A stretch of 64,000 bases of DNA from Natrinema amylolyticus_A. Its GTDB lineage: Archaea > Halobacteriota > Halobacteria > Halobacteriales > Natrialbaceae. This document shows, one piece after another, positions 59,081 through 64,000 of the stretch. Numbering within the stretch: position 1 is the stretch's first letter; each line of letters opens with the position of its first letter. The position numbers and the translations under genes were made by a program. The notes beneath the pieces are model-generated. The model made no database searches. It was not told the origin of the DNA and saw nothing but the letters and a program-made list of their open reading frames with translations. The stretch spans positions 1 through 64,000 of the forward strand of contig NZ_JBHUDI010000008.1 in the NCBI RefSeq assembly GCF_042678045.1, given 5' to 3'.

Positions 59081-59761
59081 ATGCTTAGAATCGAATTTCA
59101 GATCGGGTTAGCGGGGATTTCGGCCCGCCTATTTAACATCGAAGAACAGGTCACGAGTATCGAAATTGACAACGCGCTACCAGCTTTCGGTGATAAGGTC
59201 TTTCTCTTTTTATCAGTTCGGTTCGACTCCGAGATCTCAGCGGAACAGCTATCAGACCAATTACCATCGATGCAGATCGTCGACGTAGCGCAGGCAGAGC
59301 TGAATCGGCACATCTACTATCTCGGTGTGATGGTAGACCGTTCTGAAGCATCCGTTCTATCGCTGTTGACTCAAAATCAGGCGATTCCACACCGGATCGT
59401 CGGAAAGAACGCTCACCTCGAGGTGATGGCGTCCGTCCGTGACTGGAACCATCTCAAGGAAGTCGCTGACGCGATCGAAACGGAACACGGATCGCTCGAG
59501 TTGCTCGGCACGACGCAGACTGAAAGTATCGGATTTCCACTCGGGAGCAACAAAATCAAACAGAGCATGTCCGGGAAGTTGTCCAAAGAGCAGTTGGAGG
59601 TGCTCGAGACGGCCTACCAGATGGGCTATTTCAAGGTTCCACAGGAAGTGACAGCGGAGGAGATCGCAAGCGAATTGGATATTAGCAGGTCGACGCTTTC
59701 CGCACGCCTTCGCCGCGTCGAGCACAACTTCTGTGCACTACTTTTTGGCCCACAAGAATGA
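59081..59761 (+). CDS. HTH_10-family (Bat-like) transcriptional regulator
   Basis: A 226-residue regulator. N-terminal sensor-like domain (residues 1-155, FQIGLAGISARLFNIEEQVTSIEIDN) unlike a PAS or GAF motif, and the C-terminal HTH_10 domain (LSKEQLEVLETAYQMGYFKVPQEVTAEEIASELDISRSTLSARLRRVE), the family typical of haloarchaeal bacterio-opsin activators. It overlaps the Usp-like gene by 4 bases (ATGA) and precedes the second acxB, so it likely activates one or both acx units in response to acetone or an acyl-CoA. Confidence 0.85.
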   Translation: MLRIEFQIGLAGISARLFNIEEQVTSIEIDNALPAFGDKVFLFLSVRFDSEISAEQLSDQLPSMQIVDVAQAELNRHIYYLGVMVDRSEASVLSLLTQNQAIPHRIVGKNAHLEVMASVRDWNHLKEVADAIETEHGSLELLGTTQTESIGFPLGSNKIKQSMSGKLSKEQLEVLETAYQMGYFKVPQEVTAEEIASELDISRSTLSARLRRVEHNFCALLFGPQE

Positions 59762-60156
59762 CGACGATCATCATTATCAAATCGGTCGAACACGACGCGT
59801 GCGTGAGGGAAATCCTCGGGTCCGTCGTTGACAAGAGTGAACGGGTTCATTTTCTCCGACTGCCGACTGTCCGGTGTCTCGGTCCGCTCATTCAGGAAGT
59901 AAACCCCATGATCAACTACGGGGTAGACTACACGATCACCCCGCTCCCGAAGGGATACGACGTCTCCACGCTCGTAGAGTTTGCGACTAAATTCGATGCA
60001 GATCGCATCTGCATCGGTATCTCCGACCGGACGCTGACCGGCAAAGCACGGATCGATGATCTGACCCAGTCGATTCTGCTTCACGACGACATCTCGGGCG
60101 ACTTCGTGGTCGGCGAACACGCGATCATTCTGGAGGAACTCGAATATGGTACGTAA
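59758..60156 (+). CDS. universal-stress-like (UspA-fold) protein
   Basis: A 132-residue protein with beta-alpha start MTTIIIIKSVEH, and FDADRICIGISDRTLTGKARIDDLTQSILLHDDISGDFVVG. This is a Rossmann-like Usp layout in which the ATP-binding G-x2-G-x9-G(S/T) is largely lost, so nucleotide binding is doubtful. Coupled with the HTH_10 regulator; may be its partner or a signal-binding protein. Confidence 0.6.
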   Translation: MTTIIIIKSVEHDACVREILGSVVDKSERVHFLRLPTVRCLGPLIQEVNPMINYGVDYTITPLPKGYDVSTLVEFATKFDADRICIGISDRTLTGKARIDDLTQSILLHDDISGDFVVGEHAIILEELEYGT

Positions 60157-60341
60157 TCGCGCGCGACAGTCGCGAACTCGAGTCGCCCGTCGACTAGACT
60201 GTCCGGCAACAGTCAGCAACCGCTTGATCGCATCCCGAGATCCATTGCAGCAGTTACCAACCGCTCGAGTGCGACCGTCCTGTGAGCCGAGTTGTCCGAC
60301 AGTCTCCCAGCCCGTCAAAACCGAGTCCCACAAAACAAACC

Positions 60342-62849
60342 ATGAGTCCATCTGATCGAACCGACGACCGACGTGTAGAAGCACGACGAGAAAAAGAAGC
60401 AGTTCGAGAGAAGCGAAAGCGAAGGGAAGGGATCGGCTGGAACGGTCGGACGCTCCGCGAGCAGTTGGCCGAACTCGAGGACAAGACGGAAGCGACGGGT
60501 CACTACTGTGGCCTCTCCGAACTGACGTTGAAAAACGGGGATCCGATCCGATACGAGCAGTTGTACGCGCGCCTCCGTGGCGACCTCGTGACGGCACGCG
60601 AGACGTCGAAGGAAGTGTCCGCAACGCCGATCGTCGAGCAGGAGGGTGAGCTGTGCTACGGCCTCTTTACGCCGGAGGGCGACTCGATCGCCGTCTCGAC
60701 GGGGATCATCGTGCACGTCCATACGATGAGCGAAGCGATCAAGTTCATGATCAACCACGATTACGAGGAGAGTCCCGGTATCGAGCCCGGCGACATCTTC
60801 GTCAACAACGATCCTCACGTCGGCGACGTGCACCCGTGTGACCTCATGACGATCATGCCGATCTTCCACGAGGGAGAACTCATTGCCTGGGTCGGTGGCG
60901 TGAATCATGTCATCGATACCGGGGCAATCGGCCCGGGAAGCATGAACGTCTCGCAGGCGTCTCGCTTCGGCGACGGGGCGTATTATACGGCTCGCAAGAT
61001 CGGCGAGAACTTCGAGCTCTACAACTCCTGGAAGAAGGAATACCCCGCCAAGACGCGGACGCCGGATTTCCTGAAACTCGACGAGCGGACGCGGATGACT
61101 GGCTGTCTGATGGTCCGACAGTCGGTCAAAGCGATGATCGACGAACACGGCGTCGAGACGTTCAAACAACTCGCTCGAGAGGCCGTCGAGGACGGTCGCC
61201 GTGGCTTCCGAAGCCGTATCAAGCGAACGATGCTTCCCGGCACGTACCGCGGTGCCTCGTTCGTCGACGCGCTCTACGAAGGCCAGGAAAACGTCACCCG
61301 CGAGTACGCCCAGGAGAACCACATCATGCACGCTCCGTCGGAACTCCACATTCGAGAAGACGGGACGTTTCAGGTCTCCTTCGAAGGTGCCAACAAGTGG
61401 GGCTGGCACCCCTTCAACTGTACGCCGGCCGCGATCCAGGGTGGCATTTGGGTGATGCTCACGCAGACGGTCATCCCGAACGAGTTGGTCAACGACGGTG
61501 CCTACTACGCCTGTGATTTCCACCTGCCGGTCGGTTCATGGGCCAACACCCAGAACACGGAGACTGCCCACGCCTACGCCTGGCACTTCCTGGTGTCGGC
61601 GTGGGCACCGCTCTGGCAACATCTCTCGCGGGGATACTTCGCCCGCGGCTTCTGGGAGGAAATCAACGCCGGGAACGCAAACACGTCGAACTGGCTCCAG
61701 GGCGGCGGTATCGACCAGTTCGACAAACTCCATGCCGTCAACTCCTTCGAATCGGCTTGTGAAGGTACCGGTGCCCGCTACGTCGAGGACGGCGAGCCAC
61801 ACGCGTCGGCTGTCTGGAATCCCGAAGGCGACATGGGCGACGCTGAAGCGTGGGAAATGGTCGAACCGCTGCCGTTCCTTGGACGGGCGGTCAAACCGAA
61901 TACCGGCGGTGTGGGGCGCCGGGCAGGCGGGGCCGGCTTCGAATCCATGCGCACGGTCAAGGACGTCAGCAGGTGGCTCCTCTACGAAATGGGCAACGGC
62001 TACATGACCAGCGACGGCGGTCTCTTCGGTGGCTACCCCGCCGCGTCAGGGTACATCCTCAACGCCCAGAACACCGATCTCGAGGAGCGCTTCGAGAATC
62101 AGGACGACTACCCACAGCACGACCTCGATCCCGAGAGTGGCGACTTCGAGTCGAAGATCGACGGCGAGATCACCCGCCGACCGGAGGGGATCAGCACGCC
62201 CAAGGAGTTCGACGACTACGACATGTACCTGAACTACCTCCGCGGTGGCTCGGGACTGGGCGATCCACTGGAACGCAACCCTGACGATGTCCTCGAAGAC
62301 ATCCACGATGGCTACGTCCTTCCTCGACACGCGGAAGACGCCTATGGCGTCGTCGTCGAGAAAGTCGACGACGAAGCCCGACATAACTCTGCTGTCCAGG
62401 GCGAGTGGGAACTCGACGCGGAAGCGACCGAAGCGCGTCGCCAGGAGATGCGCACAGAGCGAACTGAAAAGGCCCAGCCAGTCTCCGAATGGTATGACGA
62501 AGAACGGGAGCGCATTCGAAACGAGGACGACCTCATCGACGACGTGAAAAAGACCTACGAGAGTAGTATGCGAATGAGCGAACAGTTCGCCACGTTCTTC
62601 CGCGATTTCTGGAACCTCTCGGATGAATTTCAGTTCGACCTCAGCGAGAAAGCGCAGAAATCGCTCGACAACCGGTTCGACTCCGGCCTCCGGCCGATGT
62701 GGGACAGCTATACGCGGGGCCACAAAACGTGGCTTGAGGTCGACGACGAACCGTACGTCCCGTATACGTGGACCGACCGCTCCATTCGGGATCTCTCCGG
62801 CCCGGAATCGACGTTTGCCGACCGGAAACAAGTGAGCGACGATGATTGA
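60342..62849 (+). CDS. second acetone carboxylase alpha subunit-like protein (HyuB-type), orphan
   Basis: An 835-residue close paralogue of the protein at 53713: blocks such as IVEQEGELCYGLFTPEGD, the HYDYEESPGIEPGDIFVNN region, GANKWGWHP, LFGGYPAASGYILNAQ and GGSGLGDPLERNP are identical or nearly so. Differences gather at the N terminus (basic EARREKEAVREKRKRREG here) and the C terminus. No HyuA or gamma partner follows. Start 60342 is chosen over 60282 because the extra 20 residues overlap a promoter-like region. It may replace AcxB in the complex or take a different ketone as substrate. Confidence 0.9.
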   Translation: MSPSDRTDDRRVEARREKEAVREKRKRREGIGWNGRTLREQLAELEDKTEATGHYCGLSELTLKNGDPIRYEQLYARLRGDLVTARETSKEVSATPIVEQEGELCYGLFTPEGDSIAVSTGIIVHVHTMSEAIKFMINHDYEESPGIEPGDIFVNNDPHVGDVHPCDLMTIMPIFHEGELIAWVGGVNHVIDTGAIGPGSMNVSQASRFGDGAYYTARKIGENFELYNSWKKEYPAKTRTPDFLKLDERTRMTGCLMVRQSVKAMIDEHGVETFKQLAREAVEDGRRGFRSRIKRTMLPGTYRGASFVDALYEGQENVTREYAQENHIMHAPSELHIREDGTFQVSFEGANKWGWHPFNCTPAAIQGGIWVMLTQTVIPNELVNDGAYYACDFHLPVGSWANTQNTETAHAYAWHFLVSAWAPLWQHLSRGYFARGFWEEINAGNANTSNWLQGGGIDQFDKLHAVNSFESACEGTGARYVEDGEPHASAVWNPEGDMGDAEAWEMVEPLPFLGRAVKPNTGGVGRRAGGAGFESMRTVKDVSRWLLYEMGNGYMTSDGGLFGGYPAASGYILNAQNTDLEERFENQDDYPQHDLDPESGDFESKIDGEITRRPEGISTPKEFDDYDMYLNYLRGGSGLGDPLERNPDDVLEDIHDGYVLPRHAEDAYGVVVEKVDDEARHNSAVQGEWELDAEATEARRQEMRTERTEKAQPVSEWYDEERERIRNEDDLIDDVKKTYESSMRMSEQFATFFRDFWNLSDEFQFDLSEKAQKSLDNRFDSGLRPMWDSYTRGHKTWLEVDDEPYVPYTWTDRSIRDLSGPESTFADRKQVSDDD

Positions 62850-62939
62850 GATGACCTGCGGTCACGAGTGCTCGGCACGACCACGAACGGCTCGACGTGG
62901 CCGCCGGGCGTGACTGGCAGGAGCACGTCAGTTGGCCGA

Positions 62940-63392
62940 TCAAATAGGTTCGATGCTCACGTCCGTCGGCGTCGGATTCCCGATATTGTCGCCAACGGGA
63001 CAGCGTTCTTCGACCGTCTCGCTCAACGCATCCAGGGCATCCTGGCCGGCATCGGACTCGACGGAGATCGTCACGTCGAGTTCCTGGTAGCCCGCTCGGA
63101 CGTCCTCGGCCGCACCGAGGAATTTGCGCGGATCGAGAGTGCCCTGAATCTCGAGTTCGACGTTCTCGAGGTCGATTCCACGCTCTTCGGCGACGGTATG
63201 GACGACAACGTTGAGGCAGCCAGCCCACGCGCCGATAAGGTACTCGACGGGGTTGGGACCGGCGTTCGTACCACCGAGTGCCGAAGGCTCGTCAACGACG
63301 AACTCGAAGTCCCGCGCCTTAACGACCGTTTTCGTCTCGCTCTCGCTTGCTGCCGAAACTGCGAATCGTTCAGTGTGGGTTGACTCACTCAC
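62940..63392 (-). CDS. OsmC family peroxidase-like protein
   Basis: A 150-residue protein. OsmC fold with two redox cysteines, one in GAWAGCLNVVVHTVAEERG and one in EERCPVGDNIGN; these reduce organic hydroperoxides with thiols or dihydrolipoamide as donor. VKARDFEFVVDEP and PVEYLIGAWAGC match the family core. GTG start at 63392. Dihydrolipoamide-linked reduction would fit the dihydrolipoamide-dehydrogenase-like enzymes at 8.4 and 17 kb, but this is a hypothesis. Confidence 0.88.
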   Translation of the reverse strand: MSESTHTERFAVSAASESETKTVVKARDFEFVVDEPSALGGTNAGPNPVEYLIGAWAGCLNVVVHTVAEERGIDLENVELEIQGTLDPRKFLGAAEDVRAGYQELDVTISVESDAGQDALDALSETVEERCPVGDNIGNPTPTDVSIEPI

Positions 63393-63959
63393 GAGTCAGT
63401 TGATGGGGCAACATCCAATCAAGCGCCCGGTTGAGGGCAGATACACCGTCCTCTGTGACGTTCGTGTGCCGCTTCGTTCCAGCAGAGAGGTTCCGAAGTC
63501 CCCAGCCGCCGCGGATCGTGATCGTGGTGCGGTATTGTCTATGGCGGCAAGTCTTTCGACAAGAGTGACCTCCTCCTCACCGTAAACGGCGAGGCTTCCC
63601 ACGGCACCGCACCGCTGGGTTGGGATATTTGCTGGTTTACGACTCGTCGGTATGACGGGCCGATGGCGGGGCCACACCGCCGTTACTCCTATCCCCGGCA
63701 CGGGGACTCGGAGTTATCCTGTTGACCGAGACACCACAGCGGTTCGAGAGGGTGGCTCGAACGTTCTGGGTCTCGGAGTCCCGATATTGTCCGATTAGGT
63801 GGGCGGACGTGCCGCCTCGGTGTATGTCATACTGTGCCTCGACTGCACTTAAATACCCGTATTGCTACCGAACGGGGACTGTGTAAGCGTTGTCGGATTC
63901 ACGCCCGGCGTAAACAGTAGACGCCGAACCTAATTTACGACACTGCTGGTAGGTTGTCT
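63393..63959. other. 567-bp region without an assignable gene
   Basis: Frames on both strands are open for about 100 codons (for example minus 63396-63701), but none is protein-like. Near 63845 a TTAAATA (TATA-like) element is followed by the start of a further frame at 63960. Several short stems occur (CCCCGGCACGGGG at about 63693-63705). Confidence 0.35.
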
Positions 63960-64000
63960 ATGGTGAAGACAACCGAAGCAAAACAGGTCTGTCAAGCTGC
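63960..64000 (+). CDS. start of an unidentified gene, cut by the window end
   Basis: ATG at 63960 opens a frame reading MVKTTEAKQVCQAA to the window edge. A TATA-like TTAAATA lies about 115 bases upstream. Too short to assign a family. Confidence 0.35.
   Translation, partial: MVKTTEAKQVCQA

Noticed and set aside
1..64000. CRISPR array, tRNA or rRNA genes, integrase or attachment sites
   Set aside because: No regularly spaced direct repeats of 24-40 bases, no tRNA T-loop signature or rRNA blocks, and no tyrosine or serine recombinase was seen; the only phased repeat is the 18-bp array, which is too short for a CRISPR.

Overview
The window is haloarchaeal chromosome (class Halobacteria). It is GC-rich, its proteins are strongly acidic, and it has many twin-arginine lipoprotein leaders, halocyanin-type copper proteins, HTH_10/Rrf2/AsnC/HxlR regulators, ADP-forming acyl-CoA ligase and archaeal short gene overlaps. 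Genus cannot be fixed from the sequence. No rRNA, tRNA or CRISPR array was seen.

Layout. 0-0.5 kb: the 3' end of an IS1341/TnpB element inserted in a glutaredoxin-like gene. 0.9-8.3 kb: a lipoprotein, small regulators (wHTH, Rrf2, HxlR, zinc-ribbon HTH), an Asp-nucleophile alpha/beta hydrolase and NAD(P)HX epimerase. 6.9-10.8 kb and 17-18.4 kb: CoA-disulfide reductase, two dihydrolipoamide-dehydrogenase-like flavoproteins and a thioredoxin-reductase-like flavoprotein. 11-16.7 kb (minus strand): a string of membrane proteins, DUF3179 lipoprotein, a patatin/3-hydroxybutyrate dehydrogenase pair (probable PHB mobilisation), TauE exporter and AhpD-like protein. 18.7-23.7 kb: a hydrolase lacking its catalytic residues, methyltransferase, HTH regulator, DsrE and nicotinate phosphoribosyltransferase. 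23.8-34.3 kb: a catabolic operon (two enoyl-CoA hydratases, ADP-forming acyl-CoA synthetase, nitrilase, AsnC) divergent from a complete polyamine-type ABC importer. 34.5-38.7 kb: halocyanin, a copper-amine-oxidase-like Tat protein and thiE-thiM.

39-47.6 kb is a sulfide/persulfide region: a winged-HTH/tandem-rhodanese fusion, sulfide:quinone oxidoreductase, DUF1641 protein, rhodanese/persulfide-dioxygenase fusion, then a CDF transporter and paired YeeE/YedE sulfur transporters. Together they suggest sulfide to persulfide/sulfane sulfur to sulfite, with CoA-disulfide reductase, DsrE, TauE and OsmC as further sulfur/thiol genes in the same window.

51.4-62.8 kb is an acetone-utilisation locus: acxA-acxB-acxC (acetone carboxylase beta, alpha, gamma), AMP-forming acyl-CoA synthetase, a VOC enzyme, then an HTH_10 regulator, a Usp-like protein and a second full-length acxB without partner subunits. 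Acetoacetate is the shared product of this pathway and of the 3-hydroxybutyrate dehydrogenase at 14 kb.

At repeat level there is a family of 75-90 bp palindromic elements (four copies, two of which bracket a flavoprotein gene), a five-unit 18-bp periodic array and probable insertion-sequence debris at 44, 47.6, 48.8 and 49.7 kb.
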